The translations under genes were made by a program, and so were the position numbers. The notes under the pieces were generated by a model. The model was not told where the DNA came from, searched no databases, and worked only from the letters and a program-made list of their open reading frames with translations. From Tellurirhabdus rosea (lineage in GTDB: Bacteria > Bacteroidota > Bacteroidia > Cytophagales > Spirosomataceae), in contig NZ_CP111085.1 in NCBI RefSeq assembly GCF_026278345.1, positions 3,427,501 to 3,491,500 on the forward strand: 64,000 nt of DNA, in the 5' to 3' direction. Numbering within the stretch: the first letter of the stretch is position 1; the number at the start of each line of letters is the position of its first letter. This document shows positions 47,189 through 56,900 of this stretch, piece by piece.

Positions 47189-49114
47189 TTACAGCAGAAA
47201 TTTCAGTCTAATTACTTCCTTTTCGGTAAGGTAGCGCCAGTTGCCCCGGGGCAGGTCCTTTTTGTTGAGACTGGCGTAAACCGTACGGTCCAGTTTCGTG
47301 ACCTCGTACCCGAAATGTTCAAAAATCCGGCGGACAATCCGGTTACGGCCGCTGTGGATTTCGATACCGATCACCTGCGCGTCCGGCGTGACAATGCTCA
47401 GGTCGTCCGGCTTGATAAAACCGTCTTCCAGTTCAATGCCCTCCTGAATCTGCTCGAAATGCTCCGTCGTCATCGGCTTGTCGATTTCCACCTGGTACAC
47501 TTTCCGGATATTGTTCGACGGATGCGTCAGCTTTTCGGCCAGTTCGCCGTCGTTGGTCAGCAGCAGCAGGCCGGTGGTGTTGCGGTCGAGGCGACCGACG
47601 GGGTATATCCGGTACGGCGTGGCGTCTTTCACCAGTTCCATAACGGTATGGCGCTCCTGCGGGTCGTCCGTTGTCGTGATGTAATCCTTCGGCTTGTTGA
47701 GCAGAACGTACATCATTTTCTCGGGGTTCAGCACCCGGTTGCCGTACTTGACGGTATCTTCCGGACGGACTTTGTAGCCCATTTCCGTAATCACCGTGCC
47801 GTTCACCTTGATCTCGCCGTTGGCGATCAGCACGTCGGCGTCGCGGCGGGAACAGATGCCCGAGTTGGCGATGTATCGGTTCAGGCGGATGGTGCCGTCG
47901 TTGCTGCGTTCGGCCCGTTCCAGTTCGCGCTGTTTCTTCTCCGGAACGCGTTCCTTCATGCGGTCGATGTCGTAGTTCGGCGCTTTCGGGCCGCCCGGCC
48001 GGCTGCGGTCTCCGTCTTCACGACGGGCACGCGGCTTGTCGAAGCGGGAGCCTTCATTCCGGTCGTCGCGCTGGAACGGGCGGCGTGCGCCTTCGTTGCG
48101 GTCGCCATACGGACGGCGTTCGCCCCGGCCGGTTCCTTCGCTGCGGCGCTCGCCATACGGGCGGCGTTCGCTGTCGTCGCGCCGGTTGAAACGGCGATCG
48201 TCGTCGGAACGGTCAGTGGGTTTGCGCTCCGGATCGTCGTTCCAGCGGAAGCTTTTGCGTTCGGGATCTTTCCAGGCCGGTTCGTCGCGGCGCTGGCGGT
48301 CGTTGCCGCGTGAGAAACCGGATTCGCGGCGTTCGCCGAAGGGGCGGCGTTCACCGCGGGCATTGTCGTCGCGGCGCTCACCGAACGGACGGCGCTCTCC
48401 GCGGGCATTATCATCCCGGCGCTCGCCGAACGGACGGCGGGGCTTATCGAAGCCCGGCTTGTCGAAGCCCGAACGTTCGTTGCGGTCGCCTGACTCGCGA
48501 CGTTCGCCAAACGGGCGGCCCGGCTTATCGAAGCCCGGCTTGTCGTTGCGGTCTGAATCGCGGCGTTCGTTGAAACGGCGCTCGCCGCCGAAACGGTTGC
48601 CGGCCTCATCGTCCCGGCGATTGAAGCGGTTGCCGCCTTCTTTGCGGTCGCCGCCGAAACGGGGGCGGTCACCGCGTTCTTCGAAGCGGCGTTCGCCACC
48701 AAAGCGATTTTCGCCGCTCCGGCGTTCTCCGAAACCACCCCGATCTCTGTCATTTCCGCGTGAGAAATCGGATTCACGGCGTTCGCCGAAGGGGCGGCGT
48801 TCACCGCGGGCATTGTCGTCGCGGCGCTCACCGAACGGACGGCGCTCTCCGCGGGCATTATCATCCCGGCGCTCACCGAAGGGACGGCGGGGCTTATCGA
48901 AGCCCGGCTTGTCGAAGCCCGGGCGCTCGTTGCGGTCGCCTGACTCGCGGCGGGGCCGTTCGTCCCGGTCAAAGCTGCGTTCCCGGCGTTCGGGCTGGCC
49001 CTCGCTCCGGTTGCGGTTTACATTGTCGTAAAAAGGACGTCTTTCGTCGTTTGAACGGTTGGAATCGGACCTGCCCTCGCGGCGGTCCTGGTCGTCTTTA
49101 TTGAATTTAGCCAT
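47189..49114 (-). CDS. Pseudouridine synthase (RluB/RsuA family) with a long Arg/Gly-rich extension
   Basis: The C-terminal 240 residues form an rRNA pseudouridine synthase: an S4 RNA-binding domain (about 405-465, IRLNRYIANSGICSRRDADVLI) and the catalytic domain with GRLDRNT, catalytic Asp510 and RKVYQVEID. The first 400 residues are low-complexity, built from repeats such as RRPFGERRD, DNARGERRPFG and KPGFDKP. RluB/RluF-like proteins of Bacteroidota often carry such extensions, but this one is especially long and its coding DNA shows a recent duplication. The basic repeats probably bind RNA or ribosomes. The ATG at 49114 opens the extension, and a TAACTTTG box lies at 49197-49204. Confidence 0.9.
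   Translation of the reverse strand: MAKFNKDDQDRREGRSDSNRSNDERRPFYDNVNRNRSEGQPERRERSFDRDERPRRESGDRNERPGFDKPGFDKPRRPFGERRDDNARGERRPFGERRDDNARGERRPFGERRESDFSRGNDRDRGGFGERRSGENRFGGERRFEERGDRPRFGGDRKEGGNRFNRRDDEAGNRFGGERRFNERRDSDRNDKPGFDKPGRPFGERRESGDRNERSGFDKPGFDKPRRPFGERRDDNARGERRPFGERRDDNARGERRPFGERRESGFSRGNDRQRRDEPAWKDPERKSFRWNDDPERKPTDRSDDDRRFNRRDDSERRPYGERRSEGTGRGERRPYGDRNEGARRPFQRDDRNEGSRFDKPRARREDGDRSRPGGPKAPNYDIDRMKERVPEKKQRELERAERSNDGTIRLNRYIANSGICSRRDADVLIANGEIKVNGTVITEMGYKVRPEDTVKYGNRVLNPEKMMYVLLNKPKDYITTTDDPQERHTVMELVKDATPYRIYPVGRLDRNTTGLLLLTNDGELAEKLTHPSNNIRKVYQVEIDKPMTTEHFEQIQEGIELEDGFIKPDDLSIVTPDAQVIGIEIHSGRNRIVRRIFEHFGYEVTKLDRTVYASLNKKDLPRGNWRYLTEKEVIRLKFLL
48306..48498. repeat. 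First copy of a segmental duplication inside the pseudouridine synthase gene
   Basis: This stretch of about 190 bp matches 48756-48948 almost base for base, exactly 450 bp apart, with only about ten differences by eye. It encodes the RRPFGERRDDNARGE-type repeats. The offset is a multiple of three, so the frame is preserved. Confidence 0.8.
48756..48948. repeat. Second copy of the segmental duplication
   Basis: Near-identical partner of 48306-48498. It lies in the 5' part of the gene (minus strand) and repeats the same run of codons. Recombination between the two would delete or add 150 codons in frame. Confidence 0.8.
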
Positions 49115-49196
49115 GAAGTTGCAGTATCGCTACTGTACTATTACGATTTCCTATTGATAATCAGTTGCTTTATGATCAGCCTTTTGAAGTGGGCTG

Positions 49197-49204
49197 CAAA
49201 GTTA
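49197..49204 (-). promoter_or_regulatory. -7 promoter box of the pseudouridine synthase gene
   Basis: TAACTTTG on the minus strand fits TAnnTTTG and sits about 82 nt upstream of the start. CAAA on the plus strand at 49221-49224 could be a -33 TTTG, but the spacing of 16 nt is short. Confidence 0.45.
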
Positions 49205-49292
49205 GCTTATTTTCAGACAACAAATAATTTGCCGTTTACGATTTACTTTTAACGATTAAATTTTGCTCAAATTTGTCCCAAACGAAAATTCC

Positions 49293-51293
49293 ATGACCAC
49301 AGCCTCCACAACCCTTACTCCACTCTGGAAACCTGACCGTAAATTCATTGAGCAATCCAACCTCAAACGATATACAGACTGGCTTTTTGTCAAGAAAGGA
49401 CTTTATTTTCGGGACTATCAAGACCTCTGGGACTGGTCGACGACGGACCTCGAAGATTTCTGGGAAAGCATCTGGCAATTCTTCGACGTGCAGGGAAAAG
49501 GGGATTACGACGAGGTCATCAGCCGCCCCAAAACCGGCTTCATCGGGACGCGCTGGTTTGCGGGTACGCACCTGAATTACGCCGAACATGTTTTTCGCAA
49601 TAAAACCTACGACCGTCCGGCCATTCTCTTCCAGTCCGAGCAGCACCCGCTGACGGAGCTTTCGTGGGCGGAGCTCGAACGGCAGGTGGCCGTGGTATCG
49701 ACCTGGCTGCGCGAAAACGGCATCCGGCCCGGCGACCGGGTGGTGGGCGTGCTGCCCAACATTCCGCAGGCCGTAGTGGCGTTTCTGGCGGCCAATGCGG
49801 TGGGGGCCGTGTGGTCGAGCTGTTCGCCGGACTTCGGGACGCCGAGCATCATCGACCGTTTTCAGCAGATCGAACCCAAAATCCTGTTTGCCGCCGACGG
49901 CTATACGTACAACGGCAAGCCCATCGACAAAACCGCGACCATCCGCGAACTCCGCGAGGAACTGCCGACGCTCCGGCAGGTGGTATGGATTCCGTACCTG
50001 GACCGCGACAGCCGCCTCGAAAACTCCGTTCCCTGGGACGCCATGCTCACCCTGCCCGATGCCGAACTCGAATTTGAGGCCGTCCCGTTCGATCATCCGA
50101 TCTGGGTGCTGTATTCGTCGGGGACGACGGGCAAGCCGAAGGCCATCACGCATAGCGTGGGCGGCTGCCTGCTCGAACACCTGAAGGCGCTGGCGCTGCA
50201 CCAGGACGTCAAGCCCGGCGAGCGCTATTTCTGGTATTCGACCACGGGCTGGATGATGTGGAATTATTCCGTGGCTTCGCTGCTGCTGGGGTCCACGCTG
50301 GTGCTCTACGACGGAGCGGCCGCCGCGCCAAACCTCAACGTGCTCTGGGAACTGGCCCGAAAAGCCAAAGTGGCCCATTTCGGCGGCGGCGCGGCGTATT
50401 ACCTGGCCTGCATGCGGGCGGACATTTCACCGGCTTCGCTTTCCCTGCCGCACCTGCGAACGATCGGTTCTACCGGCTCGCCGCTGCCGCCGGAAGGGTT
50501 CCGCTGGATTTACCAGCAGGTCAAAAGCGACGTCTGGCTGATTTCGTTCAGCGGCGGGACCGACGTGTGCAGCGGGTTCGTGGGCGGCTGCCCTTCGCTG
50601 CCCGTGTACGAAGGCGAAATCCAGTGTCGGCTGCTGGGCTGTAAACTGGAGGCTTTCGGCGAAGACGGTAAGCCCGTCCGGAACGAACTGGGCGAGATGG
50701 TCATCCTGCAGCCCATGCCTTCGATGCCGATTTATTTCTGGAACGACCGGGACAACGAACGGTACCGTAGCAGCTATTTCGAGCACTTTCCGGGCATCTG
50801 GCGGCATGGAGACTGGATCAGGATTACGCCCCGCGGCGGGGTCGTCATTTACGGCCGTTCGGACGCCACGCTGAACCGCGACGGGGTCCGGATCGGGACG
50901 AGCGAGATTTACAGCGCCGTGGAAAGTGTACCCGAAGTGGCCGATAGTCTGGTCATTTGTCTGGAACAGGAAGGCGGACGCTATTTCATGCCCCTTTTTG
51001 TGGTGCTGAAAGAGGAAGGTGGGGAACCCTCGCAACTGAATGAGGAAATAACGCAACGTATACGTCACGAACTGCGTTCTCAATACAGTCCGCGCCATGT
51101 CCCGGACGCTATTTATCAGGTTTCCGAAATTCCGTACACCATCAGCGGAAAAAAAGTCGAAGCGCCGGTGAAAAAGCTCTTAATGGGCGTTTTGCCCGAA
51201 ATAGCCGCGAGTCGCGACACCCTGAAGAACCCGTCGGCCTGGGATGCCTTCGTCGAACTGGCCCCCACGCTGGCCGGTGGCGCAAAGATGTAA
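49293..51293 (+). CDS. Acetoacetyl-CoA synthetase
   Basis: This ANL-superfamily enzyme activates acetoacetate to acetoacetyl-CoA with ATP. The 666 residues have the N-terminal acetoacetyl-CoA synthetase extension (WKPDRKFIEQSNLKRYTDWL at the start). The AMP-binding motif is VLYSSGTTGKPKAI, further ANL motifs are GWMMWNY and ISFSGGTDVCSGFVGG, and YGRSDATLNRDGVRIGTSEI is the core hinge region. The GKK motif near the end (SGKKVEAPVKK) carries the catalytic Lys. Length and the SGGTD segment distinguish it from acetyl-CoA synthetase. ATG 49293 is preferred over the upstream TTG at 49263. The gene diverges from the pseudouridine synthase gene. Confidence 0.93.
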   Translation: MTTASTTLTPLWKPDRKFIEQSNLKRYTDWLFVKKGLYFRDYQDLWDWSTTDLEDFWESIWQFFDVQGKGDYDEVISRPKTGFIGTRWFAGTHLNYAEHVFRNKTYDRPAILFQSEQHPLTELSWAELERQVAVVSTWLRENGIRPGDRVVGVLPNIPQAVVAFLAANAVGAVWSSCSPDFGTPSIIDRFQQIEPKILFAADGYTYNGKPIDKTATIRELREELPTLRQVVWIPYLDRDSRLENSVPWDAMLTLPDAELEFEAVPFDHPIWVLYSSGTTGKPKAITHSVGGCLLEHLKALALHQDVKPGERYFWYSTTGWMMWNYSVASLLLGSTLVLYDGAAAAPNLNVLWELARKAKVAHFGGGAAYYLACMRADISPASLSLPHLRTIGSTGSPLPPEGFRWIYQQVKSDVWLISFSGGTDVCSGFVGGCPSLPVYEGEIQCRLLGCKLEAFGEDGKPVRNELGEMVILQPMPSMPIYFWNDRDNERYRSSYFEHFPGIWRHGDWIRITPRGGVVIYGRSDATLNRDGVRIGTSEIYSAVESVPEVADSLVICLEQEGGRYFMPLFVVLKEEGGEPSQLNEEITQRIRHELRSQYSPRHVPDAIYQVSEIPYTISGKKVEAPVKKLLMGVLPEIAASRDTLKNPSAWDAFVELAPTLAGGAKM

Positions 51294-51324
51294 CCGTCTG
51301 AGGGATTGCGGCAAACAATTTGAA

Positions 51325-51417
51325 ATTAGAGTTTAGAGTCTATAGTTTAAAGTTCATCGTTTCTCCGCCTCCTCAGGAATTTGCGAAGCAACTCTAAACA
51401 ATAAACTATAAACTCTG
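51325..51417. repeat. Heptad-word repeat between the acetoacetyl-CoA synthetase and CtpA genes
   Basis: The left arm has five consecutive words: GTTTAGA, GTCTATA, GTTTAAA, GTTCATC and GTTTCTC (51331-51365). The right arm has complementary AACTCTA/AACTATA words (51390-51417). A CTCCGCC / GCGAAG core lies between. Pairing is imperfect. Both neighbours are on the plus strand, so the repeat lies in a 3'/5' junction of co-oriented genes. Confidence 0.75.
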
Positions 51418-51464
51418 GATTAGTTATAGCTACCTGTTTGACGCTTTAAGCACACACCAAAAGT

Positions 51465-53186
51465 ATGAGCGAGATGAGAGAGGAGGGACCCGCACCACAC
51501 ACGCCCGGGCGGGGCGACGAGGGGATTCGGAATGACAGAACGATGGTCCGGCTGCCGATGCTGCTCGGGCTTACGATGGCCGCCGGCATGCTGGTAGGCG
51601 CTACGTTTTTTAGCGGACCCAAAAGCCTGGGGAATATCGGGCGGGGCTATTCAAAATACAAAGAAGTACTCCAACTGATCGAAAACAACTACGTTGATAC
51701 CGTTAACACGGAAGAACTGGTGGATTATTCTATCCAGAAAATGCTCGAAAAGCTCGACCCGCACACGTCCTACATGAATCCGGACGAGGCTACCGCCGCC
51801 CGGACGCAGCTGGAAGGGGGATTCGACGGCATCGGGATTGAATACAACATCTACAAAGACACCGTTTATGTCGTGACGCCTCTGGCCGGAGGACCGTCCG
51901 AGGCGGCGGGCCTGCAAAGTGGCGACAAACTCATCAAAGTGGACGATGCCGAACTGACGGGCAGCAAGCTCGACAACGGGCTGGTATTCCAGAAACTGCG
52001 CGGTCGCCGGGGAACGCCGGTGAAACTGATGGTGCTGCGGAAAGGCGAGAAAAAACCGCTGACCTTCACCGTGACCCGCGACCGGATTCCGACCTATTCG
52101 GTGGATGCCGCCTACATGATCGACGACAAAACGGGCTACATCAAGGTAAACCGCTTCTCGGAAACGACCTACGACGAATTCAAGAACGCGCTGGCGAATC
52201 TGAAGCAACAGGGCATGGCGCAGCTGATGCTGGACCTGCGCAACAACCCCGGCGGCTACATGGACCGCGCCACGAGCATGGCCGACGAATTTCTGTCGGG
52301 CGACAAACTGCTGGTGTATACCGACGGCAAGGACAACCGCTACGACCGCCAGGTGAAAGCCCGCATTGCCGGACAGTTTGAGGATGGCCCGCTGGTCGTT
52401 CTGCTGGACGAAGGCAGCGCCTCGGCCTCGGAAATTGTGGCCGGTGCGCTGCAGGACCACGACCGCGCCCTGATTGTCGGACGGCGTTCGTTTGGCAAGG
52501 GACTGGTGCAGATGCCCGTCATGCTGACCGACGGTTCGGAACTGCGGCTGACTATTTCCCGGTACTTCACGCCCAGCGGCCGAAGCATCCAGAAGCCGTA
52601 TACCCTCGGCAAAGGCAACGACGAATACGAGCATGAGCTGGACGCCCGGGCCAAGAACGGCGAATTCTTCATTGCCGACAGCATCAAGAACGATCCGAAA
52701 TACAAGTTTACGACCTCCGGCGGCCGGACGGTCTACGGCGCGGGCGGCATTACGCCGGACGTGTTTGTGCCCCGCGACACGCTGTACATGACGGATTATC
52801 TGGCCAAGCTCTACGGCAAAAACATCATCCGGGAGATGGCGCTGGAATACGCCAACGAAAACCGCAAACGCCTTGAAAAAGAAGGATTCGCCGATTTCCG
52901 GAAGACGTTCACGGTGACCGAGCCGATGATGCAGCGAATGGTGGATGACGCCAAAAGCCAGGGCGTCAAGTTCAACGAGAAGGAATTCAACCGCTCGAAG
53001 GACTACATCCGGACGCAGCTGAAAGCGTACATTGCCCAGTACGTCTGGAAGCGCGGCAGCAAAGACGGCCTGAACAACGAGTTCTTCCAGGTCATGTATG
53101 AATCCGACAACACGTACCGCAAAGCCCTGACGCTCTTCGACCGGGCGCGCCTGCTGGAGCGGGGAAATTATACGGTGAAGAAGTAG
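51465..53186 (+). CDS. Carboxy-terminal processing peptidase (CtpA/Prc, S41A)
   Basis: This 573-residue periplasmic protease is anchored by one N-terminal transmembrane segment (about 28-50). A PDZ domain (about 112-200, GIGIEYNIYKDTVYVVTPL) is followed by the S41 core with LDLRNNPGGYM, GSASASEIVAGAL and SFGKG. The catalytic pair is predicted to be Ser320 and Lys345, spaced 25 residues apart as in E. coli Prc. The C-terminal domain (about 420-573) is a helical extension typical of Bacteroidota CtpA. Substrates probably include periplasmic and C-terminally tagged proteins. The stop is directly followed by a 42-bp perfect inverted repeat. Confidence 0.94.
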   Translation: MSEMREEGPAPHTPGRGDEGIRNDRTMVRLPMLLGLTMAAGMLVGATFFSGPKSLGNIGRGYSKYKEVLQLIENNYVDTVNTEELVDYSIQKMLEKLDPHTSYMNPDEATAARTQLEGGFDGIGIEYNIYKDTVYVVTPLAGGPSEAAGLQSGDKLIKVDDAELTGSKLDNGLVFQKLRGRRGTPVKLMVLRKGEKKPLTFTVTRDRIPTYSVDAAYMIDDKTGYIKVNRFSETTYDEFKNALANLKQQGMAQLMLDLRNNPGGYMDRATSMADEFLSGDKLLVYTDGKDNRYDRQVKARIAGQFEDGPLVVLLDEGSASASEIVAGALQDHDRALIVGRRSFGKGLVQMPVMLTDGSELRLTISRYFTPSGRSIQKPYTLGKGNDEYEHELDARAKNGEFFIADSIKNDPKYKFTTSGGRTVYGAGGITPDVFVPRDTLYMTDYLAKLYGKNIIREMALEYANENRKRLEKEGFADFRKTFTVTEPMMQRMVDDAKSQGVKFNEKEFNRSKDYIRTQLKAYIAQYVWKRGSKDGLNNEFFQVMYESDNTYRKALTLFDRARLLERGNYTVKK

Positions 53187-53287
53187 TCTGAACTGTGATT
53201 GACGCTGATTTAACGGATTGATATGATTGGCTACGCCTAAATAGAAATCATATCAATCCGTTAAATCAGCGTCAATCACAGTTCAGA
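53187..53287. repeat. 42-bp perfect inverted repeat between converging genes
   Basis: The left arm 53187-53228 and right arm 53246-53287 are exact reverse complements over 42 bp. The loop is 17 nt and begins GGCTACGCC. In the left arm GATT recurs at 53197, 53207, 53216 and 53225. The left arm starts right after the ctpA stop codon, and the right arm codes for the last three residues and the stop of the minus-strand gene. Confidence 0.95.
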
Positions 53288-53725
53288 TTTTTTACGAAAT
53301 ACATACGCCACTCCCAGCCGGGAATACAGCACTCCGGAACTAAAGCCGCTTGACACCGAAGGCGAAATCTCGAACGCCGCCTGAAGCTGCGGAAGGGCCG
53401 TCAGCGGCGCTACCCGGACGCCGAACTGCCACGAATAGCCCTGCAGAAAATCGCCCCCCTGCGCCGCGTCGATGGCGCTGAACCGCACACCCGGCCCGGT
53501 GTAAAACTGATAATTCTCCGTTTTTTTGAGATTAATGAGCGGGGCCAGCGTCGTATTTAGCTGGCCGAAAAGCGTATTGGTCTGAAACCGGGCGTCGAGC
53601 CAGAGCGTCCGGTTGGGATTGGTGCTGACGGTGAAGAGGTCCGCCCAGGGGTAGTACGCGACCGAAGCCTGCCCAAACGCAGGAAGTCCCAGCGGCAGCA
53701 GCCCCAGCAAAAGCCATTTTTTCAT
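53276..53725 (-). CDS. Predicted outer-membrane protein of unknown function
   Basis: This 149-residue protein has a signal peptide ending in AFGQ (about 19) and amphipathic strands (LFGQLNTTLAPLINLK, then YQFYTGPGVRFSAID). Its natural barrel end RLGVAYVFRKK is followed by SEL. The last three residues and the TGA stop are encoded by the arm of the 53187-53287 inverted repeat, so the reading frame was probably ended by the repeat. Before the repeat the protein may have ended a residue or two earlier or later. I do not recognise a named family. Confidence 0.7.
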   Translation of the reverse strand: MKKWLLLGLLPLGLPAFGQASVAYYPWADLFTVSTNPNRTLWLDARFQTNTLFGQLNTTLAPLINLKKTENYQFYTGPGVRFSAIDAAQGGDFLQGYSWQFGVRVAPLTALPQLQAAFEISPSVSSGFSSGVLYSRLGVAYVFRKKSEL

Positions 53726-53886
53726 CCTGCAAAAGACGCAAAAATCGGGGACTCTTTTCGTATTCCCCCGTCCGGGAGCCCACTACCGGGGCCGAAACGC
53801 CGGAAATACTTCGATTTGAGACAATAAGGATGCGTTAATGTTTTCACAATTAACAGTTCAGTAACAAGAATATAAGGGCTGGAATT

Positions 53887-53894
53887 TACCTTTG
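53887..53894 (+). promoter_or_regulatory. -7 promoter box of the secreted nuclease gene
   Basis: TACCTTTG matches TAnnTTTG. It ends 27 nt before the ATG at 53922, which leaves a short leader. No clear -33 is seen at 19-21 nt upstream. Confidence 0.55.
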
Positions 53895-53921
53895 TAGGCT
53901 TTTTACGTTAAACCTATCCGC

Positions 53922-56900
53922 ATGCTAAAATCACTTTTACGAACATCACTTTTACGACTGACGGCCCTGCTGGCTCCCCTGGCTCTGGCGCCGGAGCTGT
54001 ACGGGCAAACGTCGATTTCTTCCTTCAACGTCCCGGTTACCCAGACATTCAATGCCCTGCCGGCCAGCGGCACGCTGACGTTCGGGCAGAACAGTACCAT
54101 TCCGGGTGTCTACGGCGAACGATCGGGCAACGGCTCCGTCATCACCGCCAACACCGGCTCCAGCAACGCGGGCGGGCTCTACAGCTACGGCACGGGCACC
54201 GATACCGACCGGGCGCTGGGCTCCGTGGGTTCGAGCAACGCCGCCGCGGGTAACTTCACGTACGGCGTTCGGCTGAAAAACAACACCGGCGCTACCGTTA
54301 CGTCGCTGCAGATCAGCTACGCGGGCGAGCAATGGCGCAACAGCGCCGCGGCCGCCCAGACGGTAGATTTTTCCTACCGCATCGCCGACGAGGTGACCAG
54401 CACGGTGCCGGGCAGCGGCACGGCAACACCCGGTGGCTTTACGGCCGTTGACGAACTGGACTTCGTCAGCCCCGTAACGGGCGGGTCGGCCGGGGCCATC
54501 AACGGGAACGATGCCGCCAACCGCGCAATCAAAACGTACACGCTGACGAACCTGACGCTGAATCCCGGTCAGGAAATCATGCTGCGCTGGTACGACCCTG
54601 ACCACGCGGGTGCCGACCACGGTCTGTCCATCGACGACGTGACGGTAACGGCCATCGGCAACGTGGTTTCGCCCACGCTGGCGGCCAATCCGGCGGCGCT
54701 GACGGGCTTTTCGACTAACGCAGGAACCCCCTCGACTCCGCAGTCGTACACGCTGACGGGCAGTAACCTCAGTGGTTCGGTGAGCGTAACGGCCCCGGCG
54801 GGCGTGCAGGTGAGCACCGACAACAGCAGTTACGGCACTACCCTCAGCGTGCCGACCACCGACGGCAGCGTGTCGCAGGTGGTGTGGGTCCGGCTGGCGG
54901 GAACCACGGCCGAGACAATCAGCGGCAGCATCACCAACGTCTTCAACGGGACGCTGACGGCTACCGTGACCATCAGCGGCGTCGTGAACGACCCGAACGT
55001 CATCACCCCGATTGCTGAGGCGCGCACGCGGCCCAACGGCACCTCGATTACGTCCCTGCCGGGCGGAAAAATTGCCGGGCGGGTTACGGCCAGCAACCAG
55101 TTCGGCAGCACGGCCTACATTCAGGACGGTACGGCCGGGATCGCCGTGTTCAACGCTACGTTTGCCGGACAGGTGCAGATTGGCGATTCGGTTCAGATTA
55201 CGGGCGGAACGCTGAGCGAGTTCAACCAGAGCAAGCAGGTCAGCGAGGCGGTGACGTTCACGCGCATCGGAAACGTGGGTCCGCTGGCGCCCAAAGTGGT
55301 GACGATTGCTGATCTGCCCGCTTACGAAAGCCGGCTGGTAGCGATTGAAGCCGCCGTGATTCGTCCCAACACTCCGGTCGATGCCGCCAACCCGGTGTTT
55401 GTGCTGACACCCGACGCCAATTTCCGCCTCGAAAGCAACGGTGCCGCGACGGCCCTGCGCGTGAACCGCTTCACCAACATTCCGGGCAATACGAACCCGG
55501 CGGGTCCGGCGACGCTGACGGGCATTGCGGGCCGTTTCAACGCAACGTATCAGCTGCTGCCGCGTTTTACGCAGGATATTCCGGGTTCGGTGCCTTACGT
55601 CCCCGGCGGTGGTGAGATCGACCGCGCCCGGACGCTGGACGTGGTTGCCTGGAACATCGAATGGCTGGGCAATACCGGCAACGGCCCCGGCGACGAGGAC
55701 CGGCAGTTCAGCAACGCCGTGCAGGTGCTCAACAACCTGCAGGCCGACGTGGTGGTGCTGGAAGAAATCTCGTCCGCGGCGGCCATCAACCGGCTCGTGG
55801 CGGCCCTGCCGGGCTACAGCGGCAACTGCTCGCCGTTCGTTTCGAACAACCCCGGCCACGAAGTTCCCGCCGACCCCACAACGCCGACCACCGTGCCCGA
55901 CGACGCCCAGCGCGTGTGCATTCTTTACAAAACCGAACTGGCTACAATCGTGTCGCAGCGCCCGCTGCTCGAAAAAGCCGCTCCGTTGCCCAACTATCCG
56001 GCCGGGGTGGATAACTTCTGGGCTTCAGGCCGGTATCCGTACCTGTGGTCGCTGGACGTGAAGGTGGCCAATACGACCCGCCGCGTGAACTTCATCGGCA
56101 TTCACGCCAAAGCCAATACGGCCCCGCTTCAGGGCAGCTACGACCGCCGCAAGTACGACGTGCAGGTGCTGTATGACTCGCTGCAGGCCCAGTTCCCGAA
56201 CGAGCTGCTGGTGCTGGCCGGTGACTTCAACGACGACCTCGACCGCACGGTAGCGAACGTCAGCGCGACGGAATCAACCTACAAGCCCTTCGTGGACGAT
56301 GCCGCCAGCTTCACGTCCCTGACCCGGACGCTGAGCGACAACGGCTTCCGTTCGTTCCTGGCCCAGGAAAACATGATTGACCATATTGTTGTGTCGAATG
56401 AGCTGACTCCGGCCTACGTGGCGGGTTCGGCGGGTGTCGGTACGCCGTACACGTTCATTTCGGATTATTCGAACACGACTTCCGACCACATCCCGGTCGT
56501 GGCCCGTTTCGATCTTCAGGCCCTGATTCCGCCACTGGCCGTATCGGCTTCGGCTACGCCGACGAGCGCTATTTGCCCGGATGAATCGGCGCAGCTAATC
56601 GCTTCGGTAACCAGCGGCTCCCCGGCTTATCAGTACACCTGGACCGGACCGGGTACGATCTCGAACCCGGGCAGCGCCACGGCTACCGTATCGGGTCTGC
56701 CGACCGGCACGCACACGTTCACGGTAACCGTAAAGGATGCCGATAACCAGACGAACACCGCTACCGCCACGGTAACGGTGGCCCCCGTAGCCGATGCGCC
56801 GAACTACGCCACCATTGGCGGGCAGCTCTACGCCGCTAACCAGACAAGCCTGACGGTGCCGCAATACAGCGGCGAGGTGGCCTTTGCGGCCAGCAACTGC

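Noticed and set aside
48306-48948. Possible CRISPR-like array because of regular repeats
   Set aside because: The repeats are coding, of unequal spacing, with no unique spacers and no cas gene; they encode the RRPFGERRD protein repeats.
48036-49031. Arg/Ser-rich plus-strand frame opposite the pseudouridine synthase extension
   Set aside because: It arises from the repetitive codons of the minus-strand extension and shows no start region or domain.
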